From the NCBI GenBank assembly GCA_019136035.1, contig JAGVUW010000115.1:1-9022 (forward strand): a DNA stretch of 9,022 bases, given 5' to 3'. Below are positions 1 to 7,163 of the stretch, piece by piece (within the stretch, counting starts at the first letter, position 1; every line of letters begins with the position of its first letter). Origin of the DNA: Verrucomicrobiota bacterium (GTDB lineage: Bacteria > Verrucomicrobiota > Lentisphaeria > Oligosphaerales > JAFGRS01). Made by a program: the position numbers and the translations under genes. The notes below the pieces were generated by a model. It was given only the letters and a program-made list of their open reading frames with translations, searched no databases and was not told the DNA's origin.

Positions 1-1685
1 TGCGCCACCTGGTCGACGACGTCAAGCTGTGCTTCCCGCTGATGGCCCTCTGCCACGAAGGCCGCTACCTCGGCGTGACCTGGGACCGCGCCGAGCATCC
101 GGCGGCGGTCTTCGACTCGCCGGACCGCATCTTCCGCTCCGGGGCGCACCTGATGGCCCTGTGGCACCCGGGCGTCGGGCCTTGCCGCGAGGAGGCCATG
201 CTCTCGCCGATTGACAGCGTCACCGTGGCGGCCGGCGTGCCGCTGGAGTTCACCTTCACCCTCCTGGGCGGCACCGGCAAGACGGTGGTCCCGGCGGTGC
301 AGCACTGGGTGCGCCTGCGGCCGCTGCCGGCGCCGCCGGAGTTCCCGGGCGGCCTGGAAGCGGCGCGGCACCTCCTGGCGCGGGGCTGGGTGGACTCGGC
401 GGCCTACCACGACGGGCTCTGGCGCCATGCCGTCTGGGGCGAGAACTTCCCGCCGCAGCGCGCCGCCGACGCGGCCGCCTTCATGCAGTGGCTGGCCGGC
501 CGGAGCGGCGATGCGGCCCTCGACGCCCGCCTCGCGATGGCGGTCGAGGCTGGCCTCCGAGAGGCCGGCGGGCGCTGGCGGCCGACCGTTTCGCATGTGC
601 CCCTGACGCCCCTGCCGGCGCTGGTCTTCGGCGATGTCCAGGCCAGCCTCGAGAGACGCCTGGGTGAAGCCCGCGAGCGCCTGCGCGCCCTGCCCGCCGA
701 CGGCGTCGTGCGCTACGAACGCCGCGAGGACGGCCCCGACTACGCCAGCACCCACTCCGCCAACCACGCCAACGGCCTCGCCGCGGCGGCCCTCGTCGGC
801 CTGGCCGAGGTCGCCTGCTGGAGCGGCGATGCGACGTTCGGGCGCGAGGTCATCGCCTTCGTGGACCGCCAGACCGAGCTCTACGCTGGCGGCGTGCCGC
901 GCGGGGCGCAGACCTGGGAGGTGCCCCTGCATACGCCCGACATCCTGGCCTCCGCGCACCTGGCACGGCTCTACACCCTCGCCTACGCCCTCTCGGGTGA
1001 GGCACGCCATCTGGAGCAGGCGCGCTACTGGGCCTGGACCGGGGTGCCGTTCGTCTACCTCGACCCGCCCGTGGAGGCCCCGGTGGGCCTCTACACAACC
1101 ATCGCCGTCCTCGGCGCCACCCACTGGCACGCGCCCTTCTGGGTCGGCCTGCCGGTGCAGTGGTGCGGCCTGGTCTACCGCTCGGCACTCCTCGACCTGG
1201 CACGCCTCGACGGCGAACATGCCGCGACCTGGGAGCGCCTGGCCGCCGGCATCACCCGCGCCGGCCTGCAGATGACCTTCCCCCTCGACGACGCCGAGCG
1301 ACGCGGCCTCCTGCCGGACTTCTTCCACCTGCGCGCCCAGCGCCCGGACGGCCCCGCCATCAACCCGGGGACCCTCCAGGCCGGCCTGCCGGAAGCCTAC
1401 GGCCAGGCGCCGCTGCTCGACCTCCGTGTGGTCGGGCCGCGGCGCTGGCGGGTCCTGGCGCCAGGACGCCTCACGCCGCTGGAGGCCATGCCGCCGGGCG
1501 GCGTACGGCTGCGGGTGGAACCCTGGCCGACGGCGCCCTGCGATGTCCACCTGGCAGGTGTCCAGGAGGCGCCCAGCGCCGTCACCTGGACCGGCGCCGA
1601 GCCGGCGACGCACCGCCACCACCCCGCCCTCGGCTGCCTGACCGTGCGCCTCCGCGGCCCCGGCGAGCTGACCGTGATGGAGTAG
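1..1685 (+). CDS. Glycosidase-like protein, 5'-truncated (beta-rich segment plus alpha/alpha toroid)
   Basis: The reading frame is open to the left edge (codons begin at base 3), so this is the last 560 residues of a longer protein. The first internal Met (base 42) has no ribosome binding site and lies in continuous coding sequence, so it is not the start. Visible residues ~1-105 look beta-rich, like the sandwich that precedes the catalytic barrel in many glycosidases. Residues ~120-420 are Ala/Leu-rich helical hairpins, including HSANHANG (251-258), TWEVPLHTPDIL (304-315) and a Trp/His-rich patch HWHAPFWVGLPVQW (374-387), as expected of a six-hairpin toroid. The tail (~450-560) looks beta-rich again. 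No catalytic acid can be assigned and no family is recognised with confidence, so a sugar-processing role is inferred from architecture only. The gene is very GC-rich with strongly GC-biased third positions. It ends 13 bp from the convergent sialidase-like gene, with no terminator between them. Confidence 0.8.
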   Translation, partial: RHLVDDVKLCFPLMALCHEGRYLGVTWDRAEHPAAVFDSPDRIFRSGAHLMALWHPGVGPCREEAMLSPIDSVTVAAGVPLEFTFTLLGGTGKTVVPAVQHWVRLRPLPAPPEFPGGLEAARHLLARGWVDSAAYHDGLWRHAVWGENFPPQRAADAAAFMQWLAGRSGDAALDARLAMAVEAGLREAGGRWRPTVSHVPLTPLPALVFGDVQASLERRLGEARERLRALPADGVVRYERREDGPDYASTHSANHANGLAAAALVGLAEVACWSGDATFGREVIAFVDRQTELYAGGVPRGAQTWEVPLHTPDILASAHLARLYTLAYALSGEARHLEQARYWAWTGVPFVYLDPPVEAPVGLYTTIAVLGATHWHAPFWVGLPVQWCGLVYRSALLDLARLDGEHAATWERLAAGITRAGLQMTFPLDDAERRGLLPDFFHLRAQRPDGPAINPGTLQAGLPEAYGQAPLLDLRVVGPRRWRVLAPGRLTPLEAMPPGGVRLRVEPWPTAPCDVHLAGVQEAPSAVTWTGAEPATHRHHPALGCLTVRLRGPGELTVME

Positions 1686-1698
1686 GCCGTCGGCGGCA

Positions 1699-3456
1699 CT
1701 ACTCGAACCACTCGTCGCCGATGACCTTGCCGATCAGGAAGTGCTTCCGGTCGGGGATCCACAGGACGGTCCGGCCGTCGACCACGGTCAGGCTGGTGTA
1801 GAACGCGTTGCCGCTCGGGCGCGACGGGAATGGCTTTGGCTCGGCGAAGCGTATGGGCTGCTCGCCGGCGGGGTCGAAACGTCCGGCGATGAGGAACAGC
1901 GGCCCGCGCGGGTGGTAGGGATTCACCTCGTCGCGCTCCTGATTCGAGATGAAGGCGAAGTACTCCCCGCTGCTGGCCTCGGGGCCGCGCCGGTCGTAGA
2001 TCGGGCACGGCGCACGCGGATGGCGGTAGGCGCGGCCCTGGGCGTCCGTGAGGGGCTTCGGCTCGTCCCAGGTGCGGCCCTTGTCGCGGCTCTGGGACCA
2101 GTACGGCGACCCGGCGCTGGTCCGCATCAGGGCGAAGAGGCGGCCGTCGGGGAGGTTGACGATGCTGGCCTCCTCAGCGCAGAGGCCCCAGCGGGGGTCG
2201 ACGACGGCCATCTCCCCCTCGTTGGCGGCCAGCATCACCACCCGGATATCCTCGACAGCGGGGTCGTCGTCGATGTTGTCGTACTGGATGAACTCGACGG
2301 TCGTGCCGGGCAGCGCCGACTGGGCGCGCCGGCCCGGGGTGGCGGGTGCCGCCGCGGTCGCAGCGCCATCGGCCGGCCGGCCATGCCGGGAGAGCCCGAC
2401 CACGTATTTGCCGTCCTGGCCGAGGCGCAGGGGGCGCTGCCAGATGCACCAGCTCGGCGGGCGGTCGAGGGGATCGCGGTTGACGCGCGGCAGGGCCACC
2501 ACCCGCGGCTGAGACCAGGTCTCGCCGTTGTCATCCGAGTACTTCCCCATCATGACGCCGTGGTGCAGGCGGTCGTTGGTGATGCGCTGGTTCCAGAGCA
2601 CGTAGAGTCGCCCGGAGCGCGACACCATCGGCTGCTGCCAACTGGCGATCGGCTGCGGGTTGACGTGGTTCGGCGAGCCGGCCAGAATGGTCGGTGCCGT
2701 CCAGGTGCGGCCGCGGTCGAGGCTCTTCGAGAAGCAGATGTGCTGGTCGACATCGCCCTCGCCGGTGGCCTGGGTCCAGGCGGCGAAGAGGGTGCCGTCG
2801 GGCTTGTCGAACACCTGGAAGTGGTCGTTGTAGCGGTCGCCGACGACCTCACGGCGCTGACGCGGGATGTAGACGATGTAGTCGGGCTGCATGAAGAGGA
2901 GGTTCTCGAGAACATAGCGGTGCGTCTCCGCCTCCTGGGCGTGATAGCGGAGGACGTCCTTGAACGGCGACTCCTCGATCTGCCCGGCGACGACCACGGT
3001 CCAGCGCTGAAAGGTGAGGACCTCGCCCGGGCTGACCGCCTTCTGGTACAGACAGACGCGGTCCGCCGGCGAGGCCCCGAAGAGCTGGTAGCGTCGGCCG
3101 CCCGGGGCCTCCTCGAAGCCCTGCTCCAGGAGGGCCTTCGACTGGCCGTGCGAGGCGCCCGTCTCGGGGGCCGCCGTCAGGGCACGCAGAACCCCGCCGC
3201 GATGCACCGCCACCCGGAAGGTCGCCTCCAGGTCGCCCTTGACGAAGCGCAGGCCGTCGACCTCGGCGGGGAATTCCGCGAAGACATACCCGCGGTTGGT
3301 GAAGATCGCCGCGCCGACGCGGACCTCGCCGACGCCGAGGGGGTCGTTGAGGCGGATCCAGGCCGCCTCCGACGGGGCCGCCACGGCGGCGGGCGCCAGG
3401 GGAAGACCGCAGAGGATGGTCACGACGTGCGTCATGCTCACAGGATGCATCTTCAT
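1699..3456 (-). CDS. Exported sialidase-like BNR/Asp-box protein
   Basis: 585 residues. The N-terminus has a hydrophobic stretch (VVTILCGLPLAPAAVAA, ~11-27) that reads as a signal peptide, so the protein should be exported. Three Asp-boxes (S-x-D-x-G-x-x-W) mark a sialidase-type six-bladed propeller: SLDRGRTW (245-252), SDDNGETW (307-314) and SRDKGRTW (456-463). The segment LFALMRTSAGSPYWSQ (440-455) resembles the arginine-bearing strand of bacterial BNR hydrolases. Residues ~35-195 form an extra N-terminal region, probably a beta-sandwich. A low-complexity Ala/Pro loop (~359-384) interrupts the propeller. The classical FRIP arginine motif is not evident, so true sialidase activity is uncertain; it may act on other glycans or only bind them. 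The ATG at 3456 is chosen because GGAGG lies 10 nt upstream; later Met codons are too far from it. It follows the DUF3820 gene after 100 bp on the same strand. Confidence 0.85.
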   Translation of the reverse strand: MKMHPVSMTHVVTILCGLPLAPAAVAAPSEAAWIRLNDPLGVGEVRVGAAIFTNRGYVFAEFPAEVDGLRFVKGDLEATFRVAVHRGGVLRALTAAPETGASHGQSKALLEQGFEEAPGGRRYQLFGASPADRVCLYQKAVSPGEVLTFQRWTVVVAGQIEESPFKDVLRYHAQEAETHRYVLENLLFMQPDYIVYIPRQRREVVGDRYNDHFQVFDKPDGTLFAAWTQATGEGDVDQHICFSKSLDRGRTWTAPTILAGSPNHVNPQPIASWQQPMVSRSGRLYVLWNQRITNDRLHHGVMMGKYSDDNGETWSQPRVVALPRVNRDPLDRPPSWCIWQRPLRLGQDGKYVVGLSRHGRPADGAATAAAPATPGRRAQSALPGTTVEFIQYDNIDDDPAVEDIRVVMLAANEGEMAVVDPRWGLCAEEASIVNLPDGRLFALMRTSAGSPYWSQSRDKGRTWDEPKPLTDAQGRAYRHPRAPCPIYDRRGPEASSGEYFAFISNQERDEVNPYHPRGPLFLIAGRFDPAGEQPIRFAEPKPFPSRPSGNAFYTSLTVVDGRTVLWIPDRKHFLIGKVIGDEWFE

Positions 3457-3466
3457 GGGAGATCGG

Positions 3467-3471
3467 CCTCC
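3467..3471 (-). promoter_or_regulatory. Ribosome binding site for the sialidase-like gene
   Basis: The minus strand reads GGAGG 10 nt before the ATG at 3456. The spacing is slightly long, but it favours this start over the in-frame ATGs at 3450 and 3435. Confidence 0.5.
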
Positions 3472-3472
3472 A

Positions 3473-3491
3473 CGGCGGCACTGCGCCGCCG
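3473..3491 (-). other. Leader hairpin upstream of the sialidase-like gene
   Basis: A perfect 7-bp stem (CGGCGGC / GCCGCCG) with a 5-nt loop lies immediately upstream of the GGAGG. No T-tract follows it, so it is a poor intrinsic terminator. It could modulate translation, or it could be incidental in GC-rich DNA. Confidence 0.3.
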
Positions 3492-3556
3492 CGTCAAGAT
3501 AGCCCGCCGAGGCGCGCGCGGCGCGTCCGGCGCGACGGGGGGCATCGCCGGCGACG

Positions 3557-3901
3557 TCAGGACGGCCGCGCGGCGTCGTCCGGGAAGGCCCAGCGGCGCG
3601 GCTGGTGGCGGTGGCCGATGGCGGCGGCCGGCCGCCCGCCGCGCAGGGGCTCGAAGAGGGCCTCGGCGCCGTCCTGCTTCACCTGGTAGACGAAGGCCAT
3701 CAGCTCGCCGAGACGGCCCTTGGGAAAGCCCTCGCGGCGCAGCCAGGCGAGGTACTCGTACGGCAGGTCGATCAGGAGCAGGCCATGCGGCGGGCGCTGC
3801 TGCGGCCCGAACTTGCCGAAGGGCATCCGCGCCGCGGCCAGCTCCGACAGGATGGCGGCCAGGGCGGCGGCGCCCGGGCCACTGAGGGGCGCGTCAGTCA
3901 T
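3557..3901 (-). CDS. DUF3820-family small protein
   Basis: 114 residues. Residues 26-87 match the DUF3820 pattern (also called putative quorum-sensing-regulated virulence factor): MPFGKFG (26-32), then IDLPYEYLAWLRREGFPKG (44-62), GELMAFVYQVK (65-75) and FEPLR (83-87). In other members the block reads PFGKYKG, a DLP-YL-W core and LGELMA. The molecular function of the family is not established. Members are usually about 70 residues; here there is a ~25-residue helical lead and a basic, disordered-looking tail (88-114). The frame stays open upstream to an ATG at 4084, but that extension runs through the intergenic repeats. The ATG at 3901 has AGGGAG 7 nt upstream, so the shorter form is chosen. 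It is cytoplasmic by composition and does not overlap its neighbours. Confidence 0.8.
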   Translation of the reverse strand: MTDAPLSGPGAAALAAILSELAAARMPFGKFGPQQRPPHGLLLIDLPYEYLAWLRREGFPKGRLGELMAFVYQVKQDGAEALFEPLRGGRPAAAIGHRHQPRRWAFPDDAARPS

Positions 3902-3908
3902 GAGGCGT

Positions 3909-3914
3909 CTCCCT
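3909..3914 (-). promoter_or_regulatory. Ribosome binding site deciding the DUF3820 start
   Basis: The minus strand reads AGGGAG 7 nt before the ATG at 3901. This supports the 114-residue form over the 175-residue open frame that begins inside the repeats. Confidence 0.6.
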
Positions 3915-3940
3915 TGCGTCGGCGATGCACGGCAGGCCCC

Positions 3941-4040
3941 CGCCCGCGCGGTGGCTGGAACGCCACGAACGACCGCGCGCCGCGCCGGCTGGATCGCGAG
4001 TGTCCGCAGACGCGAACGCGTCCACGAGGCGCCACCGCGT
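3941..4040. repeat. Intergenic direct repeat, copy A
   Basis: About 100 bp, repeated 117-118 bp further on. Shared blocks are CGCCCGCGCG, CCACGAAC, CGCCGGCTGG, GCGAGTGTC and GCGAACGCGTCCACGAGGCG, the last running on into CCACCGCGT. Inside it GACGCG-AA-CGCGTC is a perfect short palindrome. A 32-bp core (3996-4027) recurs at 8569-8600 with 28 of 32 bases identical. It sits in the 293-bp gap between the carboxynorspermidine synthase stop and the DUF3820 start, which otherwise holds only the DUF3820 ribosome binding site. Confidence 0.8.
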
Positions 4041-4058
4041 TCGCCCTGCCATACTCGG

Positions 4059-4157
4059 CGCCCGCGCGCCGGCAGGAACACCACGAACGGCCGCCCGCCA
4101 CGCCGGCTGGCGCGCGAGTGTCACAGGCGCGAACGCGTCCACGAGGCGCCACCGCGT
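4059..4157. repeat. Intergenic direct repeat, copy B
   Basis: Second copy of the unit at 3941-4040. The offset is 118 bp on the left and 117 bp on the right because one base is missing next to GCGAGTGTC. The core is at 4114-4144. The 18 bp between the copies is unique. There is no spacer series and no third tandem copy, so this is not a CRISPR array. Confidence 0.8.
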
Positions 4158-4194
4158 CGACGGCGCCACGCCGCGATGGGTCATCAAACGAGGC

Positions 4195-5580
4195 CTACGG
4201 CCGGCCCCGGCGCTGACGGCAGAGGGCCTCCAGGGCGGCCTCCTGCGCCTTGGCGTCCAGGGCGATGCGCGGGTTGGCCGCCGAGACGGTCACCGTCGCG
4301 GTCGACTCGCGCAGCTCGGTCTCCAGGTCGCGCACCGTGCCATCGAACGACTCCGGGCCGCCGGGTTCGATCTCGCGGACCTCGGTCGGCAGGCCGATGC
4401 GGTCCAGCAGCGCGATGAACGGATCCGGGTCGAGTTCCTCGACGTTGACCATCCGGCGCGGCTCCCAGATGCCCTGCGCCACCAGCATCGCAGCGGCGAC
4501 CGGCGGCACGCCGGCGGTGTAGCTGATGCCCTGCGACTCGATCTCCTCGTAGCAGGCGTGGTGGTCCGAGACCTGGTAGATAAACACCTCGCGCGACTTG
4601 CCGTCTTTGACGCCCTTAACGACGTTGCCGATGCAGGTCTTGCCGGTGTAGCCGGGGGCCAGGGTCTTGGGGTCGGGCAGGAGGGCCTTGACCACCTTCA
4701 GGGGCACCACTTCCTGCCCGGTGGTCAGGGTCACCGGCAGGTGCGACAGGAAGCCGAGGGTACGCAGGACGGTGAAGACATTGATGTAGTGATTGCCGAA
4801 GCCCATCCAGAAGCGGATGCTGTTGGCGTCGATGTTCTTGGAGAGCGAGTGCAGCTCGTCGTGGCCGTTGAGGTACACCGGGCAACGCCCCGCCACCGGG
4901 AAGTCGTAGACGCGCTTCACCGAGTGCGTCGGGTACTCCTTCCACTGCCGGTCGATCCAGGTCCAGACCTTGATGAACTCGCGGAAGTTGATCTCGGGAT
5001 CGAAGTTGGTGGCGAAGTACTTGCCATGGCTGCCGGCATTGACATCGAGGATGTCGATGGTGTCGATGGTATCGAAGTAGTGCTTCGCGGCCAGGGCGCA
5101 GTAGGCATTGACGACGCCGGGGTCAAAGCCGACGCCGAGGATGGCCGAGAGGCCCTTGGCCTGGCAGCGGTCCTTGCGCTTCCATTCGTAGTTGGCGTAC
5201 CAGGGCGGGTTCTCGCAGACCTTGTCGGGATCCTCGTGGATGGCCGTGTCCATGTACACCGCGCCGGCCTCCAGGCAGGCCTCGAGGACCGACATATTCA
5301 CGAAGGCATTGCCGAGATTGATGACGATCTCGGAGCCGGTCTCGCGGATCAGCCGCGCCGTCGCCGGGATGTCCAGGGCGTCGACCTGACGCGAGTACAG
5401 CTTGCCGGACGGGTTCTTAAGGTGCCCAAGGCGGTGGATGCTGGCGATGATCTCGTCGCACTTCGAGACTGTGCGCGAGGCGATGCAGATGTCGCCCAGC
5501 ACGTCGTTGTGCATCGCCGCCTTGTGCGCCGCGACGTGCGCTACGCCGCCGGCACCGATGATCAGGACGTTCTTCTTCAT
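4195..5580 (-). CDS. Carboxynorspermidine synthase (saccharopine dehydrogenase family)
   Basis: 461 residues, cytoplasmic. It is expected to reductively condense a diamine (putrescine or 1,3-diaminopropane) with aspartate beta-semialdehyde, using NADPH, to carboxyspermidine or carboxynorspermidine. It opens with an N-terminal Rossmann nucleotide loop, VLIIGAGGVAHVAAHK (5-20). Family-typical stretches follow: VINLGNAFVN (86-95), YMDTAIHEDP (109-118), LGVGFDPGVVNAY (148-160), GSHGKYFATNFDPEINFREF (183-202), WMGFGNHYINV (258-268) and SYTAGVPPVAAAMLV (353-367). The family normally ends near GLPTE (396-400); about 60 further residues here, Glu/Ala-rich, are an unusual C-terminal extension. An ATG two codons upstream (5586) is only 2 nt from the ribosome binding site, so 5580 is chosen. 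It lies downstream of nspC on the same strand, 98 bp away, completing the two-step pathway. Confidence 0.93.
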   Translation of the reverse strand: MKKNVLIIGAGGVAHVAAHKAAMHNDVLGDICIASRTVSKCDEIIASIHRLGHLKNPSGKLYSRQVDALDIPATARLIRETGSEIVINLGNAFVNMSVLEACLEAGAVYMDTAIHEDPDKVCENPPWYANYEWKRKDRCQAKGLSAILGVGFDPGVVNAYCALAAKHYFDTIDTIDILDVNAGSHGKYFATNFDPEINFREFIKVWTWIDRQWKEYPTHSVKRVYDFPVAGRCPVYLNGHDELHSLSKNIDANSIRFWMGFGNHYINVFTVLRTLGFLSHLPVTLTTGQEVVPLKVVKALLPDPKTLAPGYTGKTCIGNVVKGVKDGKSREVFIYQVSDHHACYEEIESQGISYTAGVPPVAAAMLVAQGIWEPRRMVNVEELDPDPFIALLDRIGLPTEVREIEPGGPESFDGTVRDLETELRESTATVTVSAANPRIALDAKAQEAALEALCRQRRGRP

Positions 5581-5588
5581 GCTCATGA

Positions 5589-5593
5589 CTCCT
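5589..5593 (-). promoter_or_regulatory. Ribosome binding site deciding the carboxynorspermidine synthase start
   Basis: The minus strand reads AGGAG 8 nt before the ATG at 5580 but only 2 nt before the ATG at 5586. The spacing therefore selects the second ATG (protein begins MKKNVLIIG). Confidence 0.7.
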
Positions 5594-5640
5594 CTGCAGG
5601 CGCCGCGACGGCCGCGGCCGGACGCAACGGGCTCACCCTA

Positions 5641-5656
5641 TCCTTAATTAACAAAG
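5641..5656 (-). promoter_or_regulatory. AT-rich patch between nspC and the synthase gene
   Basis: The 97-bp gap between the nspC stop and the synthase start contains an isolated AT-rich stretch including TTAATTAA, conspicuous in DNA this GC-rich. It lies about 60 nt upstream of the synthase start and could be an internal promoter. No clear -35/-10 pair can be assigned. The direct repeat GCAGGCGCCG occurs beside it (5656-5665) and again at 5596-5605. Confidence 0.2.
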
Positions 5657-5678
5657 CAGGCGCCGGACGGACCGGGCC

Positions 5679-6812
5679 TCACGACACGCTGCGCTTGAAA
5701 TCGCGGTAGCCAAACCGCCGAACCGTCTCCAGAGAGCCGTCCAGGCGACGCACCACGATCGACGGCATCGGCACGCCGTTGAACCAGTTCTTCTTGACCA
5801 TCGTGTAGCCTGCCGCATCGCCGATGCGGACCTCGCAGCCCGGCTGCAGGCGCTCCGACAGGCTGTAGGTCCCGAAGACATCGCCGGCCAGGCAGGACCG
5901 CCCGGCCAGCATGACCCGGTGCGGGCCCGGCCCCGGGGCCGTCAGGCGCGCCTCGGTGCGGTAGACCAGGTGGTCGAGCATGTGCGCCTCGATCGAGGCA
6001 TCGACGATGGCGATGTCGATCTCGTTGTGAACAACATCCAGGACCGTCGTCACCAGCTCGCCGGCACCCGTGATGGCGGCCTCGCCGGGCTCGAGGTAGA
6101 CCTGCACGCCATGACGTTCGGCAAAGGCCTTCAGGAGGGCGCAGAAGCCGTCCACGGGGTAGCCCTCGCGGGTGAAGAACAGCCCGCCGCCGAGGCTGAC
6201 CCACTGCAGGCGGTCGAGGACATCGCCGTACACCGCGCTGATATGCTCGAGGTTGCCCCGGAGGTTCTCCAGGTCCTCATTCTCGCAGTTGAAGTGGAAC
6301 ATCACCCCGCTCAGGCGCGGCGCCAGCTCGGCCAGCTCGCGGCGGTCGGTGACTCCCAGCCGCGAGCAGCGCCGGGCCGGGTCGGCCAGGTCGTAGTGCG
6401 AGTAGCTCACGCCGGGGTTGACTCGCAGGCCCAGCGGCCGGTCGCCCGCGGCCGCCGCCAGGGCGCGGAACTGCGAGGCGGAGTTGAAGATGATCTTGTC
6501 GGCGAACCGCCGCAGCGCCAGCACCTCGCGACGCGTCCAGGCGACGCTGTAGGCGTGTGTCTCACCACCGAATTCCTCGTGGCCGAGGCGGGCTTCGTAC
6601 AGCGAGCTGCTGGTAGTGCCGTCGAGGTACTCGCGCATCAGCGGGAACACAGACCAGCCGGAGAAGCACTTCAGGGCCAGGACCGACTTGGCACCCGCGG
6701 TCTCGCGGACCCGCCGGATGATCTGCAGGTTGCGCAGGAGGCGCTGTTCGTCGAGGAGGTAGTAGGGCGTCGTCATGGTGGCGTGGATCGCGGTCGCGTC
6801 GGTCATGGACAT
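5679..6812 (-). CDS. nspC: Carboxynorspermidine/carboxyspermidine decarboxylase
   Basis: 377 residues from this start. It is a PLP-dependent fold-III (alanine-racemase/ornithine-decarboxylase type) enzyme that decarboxylates carboxynorspermidine or carboxyspermidine to the triamine. The PLP lysine is K48 in LALKCFSGW. Other family landmarks are FHFNCEN (172-178), the phosphate-binding SLGGG (206-210), YLEPGEA (239-245), the catalytic Cys/Asp segment GRSCLAGDVFG (304-314) and AGYTMVKKNWFNG (334-346). The length fits the family. The start is uncertain: the frame is open to 6995, and ATGs at 6863, 6812, 6806 and 6776 all lack a good ribosome binding site. Homologues usually begin just before TPYYLLDE, so 6776-6812 is the plausible range. 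It is the first gene of a probable two-gene polyamine unit with the synthase at 4195-5580. Repeats at 6966-7027 lie upstream of it. Confidence 0.93.
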   Translation of the reverse strand: MSMTDATAIHATMTTPYYLLDEQRLLRNLQIIRRVRETAGAKSVLALKCFSGWSVFPLMREYLDGTTSSSLYEARLGHEEFGGETHAYSVAWTRREVLALRRFADKIIFNSASQFRALAAAAGDRPLGLRVNPGVSYSHYDLADPARRCSRLGVTDRRELAELAPRLSGVMFHFNCENEDLENLRGNLEHISAVYGDVLDRLQWVSLGGGLFFTREGYPVDGFCALLKAFAERHGVQVYLEPGEAAITGAGELVTTVLDVVHNEIDIAIVDASIEAHMLDHLVYRTEARLTAPGPGPHRVMLAGRSCLAGDVFGTYSLSERLQPGCEVRIGDAAGYTMVKKNWFNGVPMPSIVVRRLDGSLETVRRFGYRDFKRSVS

Positions 6813-6965
6813 CGCTGCTGGCGCCGCCGCAAACCGCGCGGCCCCGGCCCCCGAAAAACACATCGCCGGAATGTACCGCCGCGGGACACCGTGCGCCAAC
6901 GGCGCCGCCACCGCGACGATCCCGCACGAACGAGACTGGCACACGGCACGGCGCGATAGGTGTCT

Positions 6966-7027
6966 GGTGATCGGCCGGTGGTCGGGAACGTACAATGAGG
7001 TGATCGGGTGGGTGATCGGGGACGTAC
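6966..7027 (-). repeat. Iteron-like direct repeats upstream of nspC
   Basis: On the plus strand GGTGATCGG occurs three times (6966, 6999, 7011). A longer 17-bp unit occurs twice, at 6977-6993 and 7011-7027, 34 bp apart with 15 of 17 bases identical. On the minus strand it reads GTACGTYCCCGAYCACC. The spacing is close to three helical turns, as for paired operator sites. The unit ends about 155 bp upstream of the likely nspC start, so control of nspC is possible but not shown. Confidence 0.5.
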
Positions 7028-7163
7028 GCGCGCCAACTCCTTTACCGCAAAGCGTTAGCTGCTGTTGGTCGACCCCAGGAAGCCGCTCGACGGAAGCTGT
7101 TCTCCTTTGCGATTGCGCCTACGCGATATCCGCTTGACGGCGTCCGCTTCCCCTGCATGTTGA

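Noticed and set aside
1741..3885. A 714-codon plus-strand open frame
   Set aside because: It is antisense to the sialidase-like gene and runs on across the DUF3820 gene. Its composition is Gly/Val/Asp/Arg-rich without domains, as expected for a shadow frame in GC-rich DNA.
3941..4157. CRISPR-like repeat pair
   Set aside because: Only two ~100-bp imperfect units with an 18-bp gap; no short repeats with regular spacers and no cas genes.
3925..5709. A 594-codon plus-strand open frame
   Set aside because: It is antisense to the well-supported carboxynorspermidine synthase gene and begins inside the intergenic repeats. No ribosome binding site and no recognisable domain.
5919..6959. A 346-codon plus-strand open frame
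   Set aside because: It mirrors nspC on the opposite strand; the conserved motifs belong to the minus-strand frame.
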